Below are positions 9,455 through 19,291 of a stretch of 64,000 bases of DNA, piece after piece. The notes under the pieces were generated by a model. That model was given only the letters and a program-made list of their open reading frames with translations. It was not told the origin of the DNA and did no database searches. The translations under genes and the position numbers were made by a program. Origin of the DNA: an uncultured Thermogutta sp. (GTDB taxonomy: Bacteria; Planctomycetota; Planctomycetia; Pirellulales; Thermoguttaceae); contig CAKZMM010000042.1 of the NCBI GenBank assembly GCA_937128505.1, positions 1 to 64,000 on the forward strand, written 5' to 3'. Position 1 is the stretch's first letter. Each line of letters begins with the position of its first letter.

Positions 9455-10201
9455 GTGCGAGTCTTGCTGCTTGGGGCGCACGGCTACATGGGACCCCATG
9501 TGGTGCGCTCGTTGGCCGGTCGGCACATGCTGCGAATCACGGATATCCGGCCGGCCCCTGACGAACTTCGGAATGAATTCCCCAATCAAGAATTCGGGAT
9601 TGTGGACATCACCTCGGCCGATCAAGTTCGCCAAGTCGCTCGCGGGATGGATGCCATTATCAACCTTGCCGTGGTTCGACAAGATCCGGTTTTGGCTTTC
9701 CGGGTCAATATGTTGGGCTGCTACCATGTGATGCAAGCCGCGGCAGAGCACGGCATTCCGCGGGTGATCAATAGCGGTCCTCACTTCACGTTGGCCGGAC
9801 CCGGATATGAGTTTTTTGATTTCGGTATCGAGCCGGACATTCCGCCCCATCCCGGCACTGGATTGTACCCACTGACAAAATCCTTAGGGCAAGAGATTTG
9901 CCGCACCCTGGCGGAGCGATACGACATACAAGTCATCACTTTGCTTTTTTATATTCTTCGGGACCGAGAGGAATTGCGACCGGGATCCGGTGGGCGACCG
10001 TTTGTGGTCAGTTGGGCGGACTGCGGCGAGGCTTTTCGCCTTGCCCTGGAGATTGGAAGGGAGCGGCTACCGTCCCGGTGTGAGGTGTTCTTTATCCTCG
10101 GAAACGTTCCGCACGGCAAATTCCGGGTGGGGAAGGCGGAACGGATATTAGGTTTTCGCCCCAAGGAAGACGTTTCCGTGCTTTGGCGAAAGCCGCAGTA
10201 G
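9455..10201 (+). CDS. NAD-dependent epimerase/dehydratase (extended SDR)
   Basis: The 248-residue protein opens with the Rossmann motif 'LLLGAHGYMG' (GxxGxxG, residues about 7-13), followed by an acidic residue after strand 2 ('ITDIRP'), 'DAIINLAV', a Ser in 'VINSGPHF', and the catalytic 'YPLTK' (Tyr138, Lys142). This is the extended short-chain dehydrogenase family that acts on nucleotide sugars or related metabolites, but it is shorter than typical epimerases (about 310 residues), so the substrate domain is reduced. Translation starts at GTG 9455, with GGAAAGGAG a few bases upstream. It lies 205 bp ahead of the lactate permease gene on the same strand; a joint role in handling hydroxy acids or sugars is possible but not shown. 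Confidence 0.82.
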   Translation: MRVLLLGAHGYMGPHVVRSLAGRHMLRITDIRPAPDELRNEFPNQEFGIVDITSADQVRQVARGMDAIINLAVVRQDPVLAFRVNMLGCYHVMQAAAEHGIPRVINSGPHFTLAGPGYEFFDFGIEPDIPPHPGTGLYPLTKSLGQEICRTLAERYDIQVITLLFYILRDREELRPGSGGRPFVVSWADCGEAFRLALEIGRERLPSRCEVFFILGNVPHGKFRVGKAERILGFRPKEDVSVLWRKPQ

Positions 10202-10406
10202 CGTGCCTGTGTACTCGCATTTCGGTCGCAGCCAAAGCCATCTGATTTTTGGGCTTAGCCCCGATTATCAATTTCCGCTTATATCAAGATTTCCAAGGGC
10301 ATAAGGTCGGCGTGGAGCCGCTCAGCTCTCCCATACTGTTTGCCGGATAGCAGAGCGCGGCTCAAGCCGGTTGCCGATAGCACCACAATCCTTGGAACGA
10401 GGACAC

Positions 10407-12128
10407 ATGACCGGAGGGACGATCGTGGCTGCTTTGGTAGCGGCAAGCCCCCTAGTGATCGTGTTTTTGCTTTTGGTGGTCTGGCGGTGGTCGGCACGGA
10501 CCACGATGATCGTGGCATATTTGCTCATGGTTTTTCTTGCTTGGGGTTACTGGGGCGTCAATTTCTGGCGAATTGCGGCTGCTACATTAGAAGGTTTGGT
10601 AATCGCCGCGAGTCTTCTGTACATCATTTTCGGGGCACTCCTGCTTCTTTATACGCTGAAAAACTCCGGTGCGGTAGAGGCGATTCGCGGGGGTTTTGGA
10701 CGGCTGTGTCCCGACCGACGCGTTCAGGCAATTATCGTGGCATGGGCCTTTGGGGCTTTCATCGAGGGGGCGGCCGGATTCGGGACACCGGCCGCGGTCG
10801 CCGGGCCATTGCTCGTGATTCTCGGATTTCCGCCCATGGCTGCGGCCGTCAGCACACTGGTCATTCAGAGCACACCGGTATCGTTCGGCGCAGTGGGTAC
10901 TCCCATTCTTTTGGGAGTCAATAAAGGGCTCGAAGGCCAGGCATCCGTGGAGAGTTTTTTGGCCCAAGCTCCGGTCGGGCTTTTCGGAACCAGTTTGCAA
11001 TCCTTTGAAGAGTTGTTGGTTGAAGTGGGCAAACGTACGGCAATACTCCATGCGATCATCGGGTTTTTAATGCCGCTTCTGGTGGTGTGTCTGCTGACTC
11101 GCTTCTTCGGCTCGGAACGGAAGTGGAACCTCGGCTTCGGGGTGTGGAAATTCGCTTTATTCGCGGGGCTTGTTTTCTCCGGTGTTTATGCCACCTGCGG
11201 ACTTGTCCTCGGTCCACGATTTCCGTCCCTCTTAGGGGGCCTCGTGACCTTGGGGGTTTGTGTGGCGGCAGCCCGATGGGGCTTTCTCCAACCCAAAACG
11301 GCGTGGGATTTCCCTCCAGCCGATCAATGGCCGGAGCAATGGCATAGTAGCCATGGCCCGACGAAATCGACAGTCGAATCACCAGGCGGTAAGAGGATCC
11401 CCTTATGGGAAGCGTGGGTCCCCTACCTGGCAGTAGCCAGCCTTCTTGTTCTGGAACAATGGGAACCTGTAAAAGCCGTTTTGCATCGGGCCCAATGGGA
11501 GTGGGTGGTTTTAGGAGACCCCGAAGCAACACGAAGTATCATCGCGCGATGGAATGTGGTGGCCTCTCCCGGCACCATTTTCTTGGTGGCGACGCTACTA
11601 GCGGCGTTTTTGCACCGAATGAGCCGAACGAATTTTCAAGGGGCTGTCCGCGAGGCAGGAATGCGTACGCTTTCGGCAGCCGTAGCCTTGGTGTTTGCCG
11701 TTCCTGCCGTGCGGATCTTCATCCATTCGGGGGTCAATGCCGCGGGATTAGAAAGTATGCCTCGGGAGTTGGCGGAGGCCGTCGCAAGTGGCATGGGAAG
11801 TGCATGGCCCGGTTTTGCGGCGGTCTTGGGCGCCTTCGGTGCGTTCATTGCGGGAAGCAATACCGTCAGCAATATGACTTTCGCCTTGTTTCAGTTTGAG
11901 GTGGCGATCCGAAGCCACCTCGATCCGCTTTGGGTCGTAGCGCTTCAGGCTGTGGGTGGGGCTGCCGGAAACATGGTGTGTGTCCATAATGTGGTGGCGG
12001 CCTCGGCCACTGTCGGGTTGGAGGGGCGGGAAGGTTGGGTCATCCGCCGGACCTTGCTACCGACGTTGTACTATTTGTTGGCGGCAGGGGCTTTGGGAAT
12101 TTTCGTGACCCGACTCCTCGGCCAATAA
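10407..12128 (+). CDS. lctP: L-lactate permease (LctP family)
   Basis: The product of about 573 residues is an integral membrane protein with a dozen or more hydrophobic segments. Hallmarks of the LctP family (TC 2.A.14) include '[18 protein letters not shown]', '[17 protein letters not shown]' and, near the C-terminus, '[21 protein letters not shown]' with '[20 protein letters not shown]'. These proteins import lactate or glycolate with protons across the inner membrane. The frame is open from an ATG at 10371, but the ATG at 10407 has GAGG six bases upstream and is preferred. A soluble insert of about 60 residues (about 310-370) lies between two helices. No lactate utilisation genes are adjacent; the SDR upstream is the only close neighbour. 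Confidence 0.88.
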   Translation: MTGGTIVAALVAASPLVIVFLLLVVWRWSARTTMIVAYLLMVFLAWGYWGVNFWRIAAATLEGLVIAASLLYIIFGALLLLYTLKNSGAVEAIRGGFGRLCPDRRVQAIIVAWAFGAFIEGAAGFGTPAAVAGPLLVILGFPPMAAAVSTLVIQSTPVSFGAVGTPILLGVNKGLEGQASVESFLAQAPVGLFGTSLQSFEELLVEVGKRTAILHAIIGFLMPLLVVCLLTRFFGSERKWNLGFGVWKFALFAGLVFSGVYATCGLVLGPRFPSLLGGLVTLGVCVAAARWGFLQPKTAWDFPPADQWPEQWHSSHGPTKSTVESPGGKRIPLWEAWVPYLAVASLLVLEQWEPVKAVLHRAQWEWVVLGDPEATRSIIARWNVVASPGTIFLVATLLAAFLHRMSRTNFQGAVREAGMRTLSAAVALVFAVPAVRIFIHSGVNAAGLESMPRELAEAVASGMGSAWPGFAAVLGAFGAFIAGSNTVSNMTFALFQFEVAIRSHLDPLWVVALQAVGGAAGNMVCVHNVVAASATVGLEGREGWVIRRTLLPTLYYLLAAGALGIFVTRLLGQ

Positions 12129-12803
12129 ATTTAAACCACGGAGTCGGTTGCCTTTGATTATGCGGGAAGTAAACTGAGAGAATTAAAAAGGCAAGCTCGG
12201 CGGGGCGTTTCCACGGTTTTCGTGCTGGAGCCCGCGACTCTAGAGAAATCGCTAGAGTTAGTAACGGGAGCTTTGTCAGCAATGATTTTTTGGTGAATCC
12301 GGGACCTAGTGATCCGACTGAGGAACCTCACCCTGGTGGCAGGTTCGGTCGCGTTACCAAGGCAGCGGTTCGGCTTCAAAGCCGCCCAGCGCGCGGCGTT
12401 GCGATATTGAAATGTTCGGTCATCTAAGGTTGCGAACCTCGCACAAGAGTAATCCAGCCTGCGCGAAAGGTGAAACATGAAGCTACATAGAGGTATAATT
12501 CCGCTGCATTGCTCAAGATAGCTTCATTACTCGGGGTGGTCCTTGCGTGCCGTTCCGGTATTTGGTGAATAAATGTCGCGGAGCGGAACGATCCTACCGC
12601 GTTGGCGTAGAGCACAAGCCAGAAACCCTTCCCGCCATGGAATGAATGCCTGATGGGGCGTCGATAGCGGAAACGCTCATGAGTTAACCGAAAACGCTTA
12701 TGAGTTAGAATCGTTCGGAAATTAGAGTAGATCGAGCGTAAAAATAGTTCCCAGAGTTAAGATAGTTTGGAAAGTTAATCCCGAGAAAAGAAGGAGAAGC
12801 AAC
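12129..12803. other. Spacer with short tandem duplication
   Basis: No gene is recognised. The right part (12668-12803) is AT-richer and contains a 21-bp period tandem duplication, and the Shine-Dalgarno of the ThuA-like gene (AAGGAGAAG). Confidence 0.5.
12668..12707 (+). repeat. Tandem duplication, period 21 bp
   Basis: Two 19-bp units (12668-12686 and 12689-12707) sharing 'AAACGCT(C/T)ATGAGTTA' differ at two positions and lie about 100 bp upstream of the ThuA-like gene. They could be regulator sites (two helical turns apart) or replication slippage. Confidence 0.8.
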
Positions 12804-13679
12804 ATGCAGCGGCGTCATTGGTTCGGCTCCCTCGCCCTAGTGCTTTTAGGAGGTGTTTTCGTTCTAGCCCAACCCCCGTACAAGGCGCTCATCATCGATG
12901 GACAAAATGCGCACGATTGGAAGGGCACGACGCCGGTTCTCAAGCAGCTTTTGGAGGAGACAGGGCTTTTTCAGGTAGATGTAGCCACTTCGCTGCCAAA
13001 AGGATCGGACATGAGTGGCTTTAAGCCGAATTTCTCGGCTTATCACGTTGTCGTGAGCAATTACCAGGGGGATCCTTGGCCGGAGGAGACTAAAAAGGCT
13101 TTCGTAGAGTATGTCCGCAATGGTGGCGGCGTGGTGATCTACCATTTTGCGTGCGCGGCGTTTCCGGATTGGCCAGAATACAACGAAATCATTGGTCTCG
13201 GGGGTTGGGGTGGCCGTAATGAGAAAAGCGGTCCGTATGTTCGTTGGCGTGACGGAAAAGTGGTTCTGGATTATTCGCCGGGTCGTGGCGGCGGTCATGG
13301 CCCGATGCAGGCTTTCCAGGTTGTGATTCGTGAGCCCAATCACCCCATCACGCAGGGGTTGCCGGAAAAATTTATGCATGTGGAGGACGAGCTTTACGGC
13401 TGGCTTCGTGGCCCGGCTAAGAACCTCACGGTTTTGGCGACCGCTTTCGCCCCGAAAGAAAAGGGCGGCTCCGACGAACACGAACCGATTTTGTTCACCG
13501 TGCAATACGGTAAAGGTCGTGTTTTTCAGATTGCCCTCGGTCATACGGCCAAGGAACTGAAAAGCGTGGCATTCATTGTGCCCTTCCAGCGGGGGGCTGA
13601 GTGGGCGGCAAGCGGTAAGGTGACCCAGCCTCTACCCCCCGACTTCCCCACAGAAACTGAGGCGCGGGTGCGTCCCTAA
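12804..13679 (+). CDS. ThuA-like domain protein, exported
   Basis: The 291-residue protein has a signal peptide ('WFGSLALVLLGGVFVLAQ') and then a ThuA-like (trehalose utilisation, glutamine-amidotransferase-like fold) domain. Supporting motifs are 'YKALIIDGQNAHDWKGTTPV', 'YHVVVSNYQGDPWP', 'YVRNGGGVVIYHFACAAFPDW', 'HPITQGLP', 'HVEDELYGWLRG' and 'GRVFQIALGHT'. Such proteins are common and often multi-copy in planctomycetes, next to oxidoreductases and sugar genes; their biochemical activity is not settled. The ATG is preceded by AAGGAGAAG. It stands alone between two long spacers. Periplasmic location is inferred from the signal peptide. Confidence 0.85.
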   Translation: MQRRHWFGSLALVLLGGVFVLAQPPYKALIIDGQNAHDWKGTTPVLKQLLEETGLFQVDVATSLPKGSDMSGFKPNFSAYHVVVSNYQGDPWPEETKKAFVEYVRNGGGVVIYHFACAAFPDWPEYNEIIGLGGWGGRNEKSGPYVRWRDGKVVLDYSPGRGGGHGPMQAFQVVIREPNHPITQGLPEKFMHVEDELYGWLRGPAKNLTVLATAFAPKEKGGSDEHEPILFTVQYGKGRVFQIALGHTAKELKSVAFIVPFQRGAEWAASGKVTQPLPPDFPTETEARVRP

Positions 13680-14702
13680 GAGATTCTGTCTCCCCAGAGA
13701 TCACTCCGTCTAATCGTCGCCACGAAAAACGATGACGAAATGCCGTTGCCCCGTGAGGAGATCATGCTCGAATACACAGCTCGAGTACTAATAAATCCCT
13801 AAATGCTTTTTCAAGGCTTTTGCCCTATCCCAGGGAGGTTTTCCAAAATTTTTGCCTTTCGGATTAGTCACTAGCGAGTCGAGCTCCGGGGAAGCGAAAA
13901 ACTATGGGGCGTGGGACGTCGCGAAATTGAGCCAAGTGGTTGTTATTACCCCGTGCTAGGTGTATTAAGCGAGTGGGGAACTTGGTAGGCTTTGCCAGAC
14001 CAAACGCAGCGCATCGCCTCAGGGAGAAGTTGCCTGCGAGTGCTTCGAAAAGCTACGAGCAGCTCCAGAAGGGTCTAAAACAAATTAACAATGTAGCCTC
14101 TTGCGGGTTGAAGCGTTAGGGTTAAGGTTAATTACGCTCTTACCGGTATTGAGCGGCCCAGGTCGCCGTTTGCTCAGTGGTGACCGGGCCGCATTTCTTT
14201 TCAGCCGATCCTCGATAAAATTGGGTGCGGCCAGTGTGGAATCGGGACTGCGGCCGCTGCCGTGGCATAGGGGCCTCGGCCGCTATTATAGGACCGGCAC
14301 GTAGCAAAGCATCGGCTCCCAGATTAATATCCACGGCCTCGGAATCGTCCCTTTACAAGCATCGGTTGTACCAGATTATGCCGGCCGCCCGAGCGTCGGG
14401 AAAGCAAAGAGTGCTTAAGGCTCTTGGGGGCACAAAGACTTTTTTGGACGATTGATTTTTCGACGCTTGCTTGCGAGGTTGCAATGGTGACATCGCGGAA
14501 TCAATGCGTTACCAGCGGAGGAAAGTATTACGGGGTGACCCCAACAAACGGTTTCGCGGTTATGCCTATGGTCACCATAGCTAGAGTTAGGTAGGTAGAG
14601 TTAGATCAAGTCACGAAGCTTTTAGGTGGGGAAGAGATTAAAAGCGAATCCGCACTGCATATTGTCAATGGCAAACCCGAAGCCAAGCGTGGAGCAATAA
14701 TC
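13680..14702. other. Long spacer with an orphan terminator
   Basis: About 1 kb without a recognised gene. It contains a strong terminator-like hairpin at 14153-14201, about 470 bp after the ThuA-like gene. This leaves room for a long 3' UTR or an unannotated RNA in 13680-14150. A short direct repeat (TAGAGTTAG twice) lies near 14585-14607. Confidence 0.5.
14153..14201 (+). terminator. Rho-independent terminator-like hairpin
   Basis: A GCGGCCC arm (14153-14159) pairs with GGGCCGC (14186-14192), and an inner GGTCGCC pairs with GGTGACC, followed by the T-rich tail ATTTCTTTT. The orientation is plus strand. Confidence 0.7.
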
Positions 14703-17420
14703 ATGGATTTTTCCGGTGTGAAGGATCCCTTAGGTGCTCGGGCAGTATTGGAGACCTCGACCGGCTCAGTTCACTATTCCCGCCTCGAAAGGCTTGAGGA
14801 GCTTGGCTGGACCGTGTTAGCGGAGCTTCCATTCTGCATCCGAGTTCTCCTCGAAGCGGCTTTGAGAAATTGCGACGGCTATCAAATCAGCGAGGCGGAC
14901 GTGCGGAATATCGCCGCGTGGGCTCGAGGATCTGCCGGTGAGGTGGAGGTGCCGTTCAAGCCCGCGCGGGTGATTCTTCAGGATTTTACCGGTGTACCAG
15001 CACTTGTCGATTTGGCAGCCATGCGGAGTGCTCTTCAGCGGCAAGGGGGAGATCCAAGCCGGGTGAATCCTCTGGTCCCTGTGGATTTGGTGATCGACCA
15101 CTCGATCCAGGTGGACTTTTACGGGAGTCGGGAGGCACTGGAGCGAAACATTGCCCTGGAAATGTCGCGCAATCGCGAGCGTTACGTGTTCCTTCGTTGG
15201 GGGCAGAAAGCCTTTAACGGTTTGCGCGTGATCCCCCCTGGAGTGGGGATCATTCATCAGGTCAACTTGGAGTACCTGGCTAAAGTCGTATTGGTGGGTG
15301 GGGTTTCCGGGGAGCAAATCGCCTATCCCGATACTTTGGTGGGCACGGATAGCCACACAACCATGATTAATGGTCTAGGCATTGTCGGGTGGGGTGTCGG
15401 AGGTATCGAAGCCGAGGCAGCCATGCTGGGGCAGGTGCTGCCGCTCCTTTTGCCGGAGGTGGTGGGGCTGGAACTGACCGGTGCCTTACCCCCAGGGGCC
15501 ACTTCGACGGACTTGGTCTTGACCGTCACCGCCCTGTTGCGGCGCGAAGGGGTGGTGGGGAAATTTGTCGAGTTTTTCGGACCCGGTGTTCAAAAGATGT
15601 CTGTGCCCGATCGGGCTACGCTTGCGAACATGGCTCCTGAGTACGGAGCCACCATGGGCTACTTTCCGATTGATCAGGAAACGCTAACCTATCTCCACCA
15701 AACAGGGCGTAGTGAAGCCGAGGTGGAGCTGGTGGAACGCTATGCTAAGGCACAACGGCTTTTTTACACACCGTCGAGCCCCGTCCCAAAGTACACGAAA
15801 GTATTGACGCTCGAACTAAGCGGCATTGAATCCTCCGTGGCTGGTCCCAAGCGGCCGCAAGACCGGGTTAGCCTCATCCGCGTTCCTCAAGTCTTTGAGC
15901 AGGCACTCCATGCTCCGACGGCCGAGAGGGGTTATGCCGTGCCTCGCGAGGCCGCACGTTGCGAAGTCCCCATTCGACTGAACGGTCGCGAGGAGATGCT
16001 GAGCCATGGTTCGGTGGTCATCGCAGCGATCACCAGTTGCACCAATACGAGCAATCCTTCCGTCATGCTTGCAGCGGGGTTACTAGCCCGAAAGGCGGTT
16101 CAGCTCGGCCTACGGGTCAAGCCGTTTGTGAAGACAAGCTTGGCTCCGGGATCCCGTGTGGTAACTCACTACCTTCTCGAATCCGGCTTGCAGGATGCCT
16201 TAGATCAATTGGGATTTTCGACCGTAGGTTATGGGTGCACCACGTGTATCGGAAATAGTGGGCCATTACCTGAACCTGTGGCTCGGGCGATCACAGAAAA
16301 TAATCTCGTAACCGTGGCGGTGCTTAGCGGAAATAGGAATTTTGAAGGGCGTGTCCATCCGCTGGTGAAAGCCAATTATTTGGCCAGTCCACCCCTTGTG
16401 GTTGCCTACGCGTTGGCAGGGCGGATCGATATTCATTTTCAGACAGAACCTCTCGGCTACGATGCGGACGGCAAGCCGGTCTTTTTGCGAGATATTTGGC
16501 CGGGTCAAGAGGAGGTTAACCGGTTGGTTAGCCGTCTCATCCGACCGGAGCACTTTCGCAATTCTTATGAACAGGCCTTGCCCGGACGACCCGAGTGGAA
16601 CGAATTACCGGCACCGGAGAGTCCTATTTTTCCGTGGGATCCGGAGAGTACTTATATCCAGGAGCCACCCTTCTTCGAAGGTGTGGGTCGTGAGGTGCCA
16701 CCACTTGAAGCGATCCGGGGGGCTCGGATTCTAGTTCTTTTAGGGGATTCGGTAACCACTGACCACATTTCCCCGGCCGGCTCCATCCCCAAGAGCAGTC
16801 CGGCGGGATGTTACCTTATTGAAAGGGGGGTGCCCCCCGAAGAGTTCAATAGTTATGGAGCCCGCCGAGGAAATGACCGCGTCATGACCCGAGGCACCTT
16901 TGCGAATATCCGTTTGCGAAACCTTCTTGTACCGGGGACCGAAGGGGGAGTGACCAAACACTTTCCTAGCGGCGAAATCATGACCATCTTCGAGGCAGCG
17001 ATGCGCTATCAAACCGAGAGGGTGCCCCTATTGGTCATCGCCGGGGCGGAGTACGGCTCGGGGAGCAGCCGAGATTGGGCGGCCAAGGGCACCAAACTAC
17101 TGGGGGTCCGAGCGGTGCTGGCGGTCAGTTTCGAGCGGATCCATCGGAGTAACCTCGTGGGGATGGGGGTTCTACCACTGGAATTTGTCGACGGTGCTAG
17201 TTGGGAAAGCCTCGGCATCCAGGGAAATGAAGTCTTCGAAATTTTAGGATTGCCGGGTGACAACTTTGAACCGCGGTGTTTGCTCGAAGTTGTTGCGAGA
17301 GATCCGGCGGGGGCGGAGAAGCGATTTCGCGTGCGTGTGCGAATTGATACCCCGCTTGAGATGGAGTATTACCGCCACGGTGGTGTCCTGCCCGCCGTGC
17401 TCCGGAAACTCATGGATTAG
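14703..17420 (+). CDS. acnA: Aconitate hydratase A
   Basis: The 905-residue protein matches AcnA/IRP-type aconitase along its whole length (the family is about 890-910 residues). It interconverts citrate and isocitrate in the TCA cycle in the cytoplasm. Landmarks are 'VILQDFTGVPALVDLAAMR', 'HSIQVD', 'GVGIIHQVNLEYL', 'PDTLVGTDSHTTMINGLG', 'GVVGKFVEFFGPGV' and the 4Fe-4S ligands Cys446 ('SCTNTSNPS') with Cys512 and Cys515 ('GYGCTTCIGNSG'). The swivelling C-terminal domain holds 'GDSVTTDHISPAG' and 'EYGSGSSRDWAAKG'. The ATG follows a GGAG about nine bases upstream. It is monocistronic, with a 1-kb spacer upstream. All catalytic elements appear intact. Confidence 0.96.
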   Translation: MDFSGVKDPLGARAVLETSTGSVHYSRLERLEELGWTVLAELPFCIRVLLEAALRNCDGYQISEADVRNIAAWARGSAGEVEVPFKPARVILQDFTGVPALVDLAAMRSALQRQGGDPSRVNPLVPVDLVIDHSIQVDFYGSREALERNIALEMSRNRERYVFLRWGQKAFNGLRVIPPGVGIIHQVNLEYLAKVVLVGGVSGEQIAYPDTLVGTDSHTTMINGLGIVGWGVGGIEAEAAMLGQVLPLLLPEVVGLELTGALPPGATSTDLVLTVTALLRREGVVGKFVEFFGPGVQKMSVPDRATLANMAPEYGATMGYFPIDQETLTYLHQTGRSEAEVELVERYAKAQRLFYTPSSPVPKYTKVLTLELSGIESSVAGPKRPQDRVSLIRVPQVFEQALHAPTAERGYAVPREAARCEVPIRLNGREEMLSHGSVVIAAITSCTNTSNPSVMLAAGLLARKAVQLGLRVKPFVKTSLAPGSRVVTHYLLESGLQDALDQLGFSTVGYGCTTCIGNSGPLPEPVARAITENNLVTVAVLSGNRNFEGRVHPLVKANYLASPPLVVAYALAGRIDIHFQTEPLGYDADGKPVFLRDIWPGQEEVNRLVSRLIRPEHFRNSYEQALPGRPEWNELPAPESPIFPWDPESTYIQEPPFFEGVGREVPPLEAIRGARILVLLGDSVTTDHISPAGSIPKSSPAGCYLIERGVPPEEFNSYGARRGNDRVMTRGTFANIRLRNLLVPGTEGGVTKHFPSGEIMTIFEAAMRYQTERVPLLVIAGAEYGSGSSRDWAAKGTKLLGVRAVLAVSFERIHRSNLVGMGVLPLEFVDGASWESLGIQGNEVFEILGLPGDNFEPRCLLEVVARDPAGAEKRFRVRVRIDTPLEMEYYRHGGVLPAVLRKLMD

Positions 17421-17954
17421 AAAAGCGGGCAAAGCATTTTCGTAGTTTGCTCAATCTTTCTCCTTGAAGCTCAGGGGTGTTTGATATCGAGATACTGTTA
17501 CGTCCAATATTCGAATCCCGCGCGAACAAATGATCTCGGAGAAATGCCAAATATTTCCCCGCGTCGAATTACAGGGCTCCGCAAATCACTTCCGCCCGCG
17601 CGGCAACCAAATATCTTCGCACGGCGAATCGAAGATCGTTCACAAAACTTACTAATTGCTCTACGCTTCTCACCTTCCGCTTATTTTGCCTATATCCGCC
17701 ATATTCACTAAATCACGGATATTAACGCCTAGGTCCGCGACCTTCGGTTCCCGCGGCCGTTGATGAGCGGATTGAGCGCGGCCTTGGCCCCCCAAGAAGC
17801 GGTCAAAGGATTTGAGCCGGACGAAAAAAACACTTTTGGGGAAGCAAGGAAAAATCGAAACATCCGTAAGGAAAAGGACATAATTCGCGACGGAGGGGTG
17901 GACCAACAGCGAAGGTAAGAGCAGTTGGAGACAGTTCAAAAGAACGGGTGCGGC
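17421..17954. other. Convergent spacer, nothing recognised
   Basis: This 534-bp region between convergent genes contains no recognised gene, RNA or strong terminator. Short open frames here lack ribosome-binding sites and homology. Confidence 0.5.
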
Positions 17955-18449
17955 TTAGCTTCGCCGTGCCGGTTCTTCTGTCAAAGGCTTAAGATCGCTT
18001 TTGTAGAAATGAATGGCTTCGCGCGGCGTAAGATTATAGATGACACGACCGTCGGTATCCCAACGCTGGCCATCGAACCGAAACACGGCGGTTCCTAGCC
18101 GAATATTGCCACCCGGTTCAGATTCCCCCTCGAGTCCGAGGCTTCCATCTTCAAACTCGATGGAAACCCCCACGAATGCTGAAAGCTCGCCGGTGACACG
18201 ATTGCGCGCGTAGGCAACCTCGTCCTCGAAACGACAGTCGATTCCTCGCGGGGCAGAGGGTCGGGACCGACCCATGAGCAATTTGATAAATTTAGCTTCG
18301 AGACGCTCTCGGTGAAGATGGAAATGCCGCGATGCCTCCGCGAGACGCGGCTCCCAAAAAGCCTTACGGGCAGCCCGCCACAAAATGGTTCCCAATGCTG
18401 CCGCCGCAGCAGTCGCACCGGCCACCGCCAGCCACCAATGCCAAGCCAT
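17955..18449 (-). CDS. Small membrane-anchored protein of unknown function
   Basis: The 164-residue product has one N-terminal membrane segment ('WLAVAGATAAAAALGTILWRA'), then a basic amphipathic helix ('LAEASRHFHLHRERLEAKFIKLL') and a compact C-terminal domain with alternating strands: 'VGVSIEFEDGSLG', 'GTAVFRFDGQRWDTDGRVIY', 'LTPREAIHFYKSDLKPL'. The coding character is good and a G-rich (AGGGGGG) ribosome-binding region precedes the ATG. I recognise no characterised family. The orientation Nin with a cytoplasmic or periplasmic domain cannot be decided from sequence. It is isolated: convergent with acnA and preceded by a long spacer. Confidence 0.65.
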   Translation of the reverse strand: MAWHWWLAVAGATAAAAALGTILWRAARKAFWEPRLAEASRHFHLHRERLEAKFIKLLMGRSRPSAPRGIDCRFEDEVAYARNRVTGELSAFVGVSIEFEDGSLGLEGESEPGGNIRLGTAVFRFDGQRWDTDGRVIYNLTPREAIHFYKSDLKPLTEEPARRS

Positions 18450-18867
18450 TCCGACCCCCCTGAGGAGACATCATTACAAGTCGGCTTCTTGTGCCCTTTT
18501 ATTCTATGCCCCGAAACGTAGGCTTTGCAAGTGTCGGGGGCTACCGAACTGAACTTACCGCGGATTTCCCTCTCACCAAAATCCTTCATATTCATTTGTT
18601 TTTCGCAACACAAACCTTCAACAACTTGCGACATTCCCGCGTTGGTTGATCCCCGCGCGTGAAACCTCCGCGTTCCCCAACCCAATCGGCCACCCGTTTT
18701 TGCGAAATCCGTATTGGAAGCTCGAGCGGTTGCCCAAGTAACACAATAGCCCCCGTTTCGGTGAAATCCGATCAGATGAAGGTTAGGGGCCTTCAGATTC
18801 AAGGTGTTATGGGCATTGCCAAGGTTTTCCCACCCGCTTTTTCAGCAATCGTGACAAAGCAAAAAAT

Positions 18868-18933
18868 CCTTTAAACAGAGGTTTTGAACCGGGTAAGTAT
18901 CCGGGAGAAGGACAAAACCACCGTTTTTAAAGG
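18868..18933. repeat. Imperfect inverted repeat
   Basis: CCTTTAAA with GGTTTTG on the left is mirrored by CAAAACC and TTTAAAGG on the right, with about 25 bp in between. It could fold as a hairpin or be a remnant of element ends. Confidence 0.6.
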
Positions 18934-19210
18934 AAGCGGCAGCAACTTCCGGAGCCACTCACACGCTTCGCTCGGCCGGTACGCAGAGCCCATTATCTGG
19001 CTCCAAAGGCAGGCCGGAACCGTCGCCGTCTCGTGAAATGAGCTTGTCGGCGACGTGCTTTAGGATCGGGCCGATATGAAGGAACTTTTGAGACTCGGCT
19101 AAAAAAACCACTGAATTCGAGCTTGCAAATCCAAAATTTTGGAAACCTATTTTGTGTAAATTTCGTATTCGAGTCTCGCCTAGCGTTTCAGTGAATGAGC
19201 GATCGCCCAC

Positions 19211-19236
19211 GGGCGCAAAAAACCGCCCATTTTTTC
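19211..19236 (+). terminator. Terminator-like hairpin, orphan
   Basis: GGGCG (19211-19215) pairs with CGCCC (19224-19228) and is followed by ATTTTTTC. The stem is only 5 bp. No plus-strand gene lies nearby upstream, so its meaning is unclear. Confidence 0.35.
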
Positions 19237-19291
19237 ATCCGGGAACTTTTTCCGGGATTCGGGCTATCGCGGCGGGCCCCCTCACGACCCT

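Larger units (their letters stand above)
18450..19291. other. Spacer with an inverted repeat and an orphan terminator-like hairpin
   Basis: No gene is recognised in these 842 bp. They contain an imperfect inverted repeat at 18868-18933 and a plus-strand terminator-like hairpin at 19211-19236, with no known plus-strand gene in front. Confidence 0.5.

Noticed and set aside
17481-17530. TTCGAATCCCGCG, resembling a tRNA T-loop
   Set aside because: No acceptor, D or anticodon stem can be drawn around it; no tRNA gene is supported.
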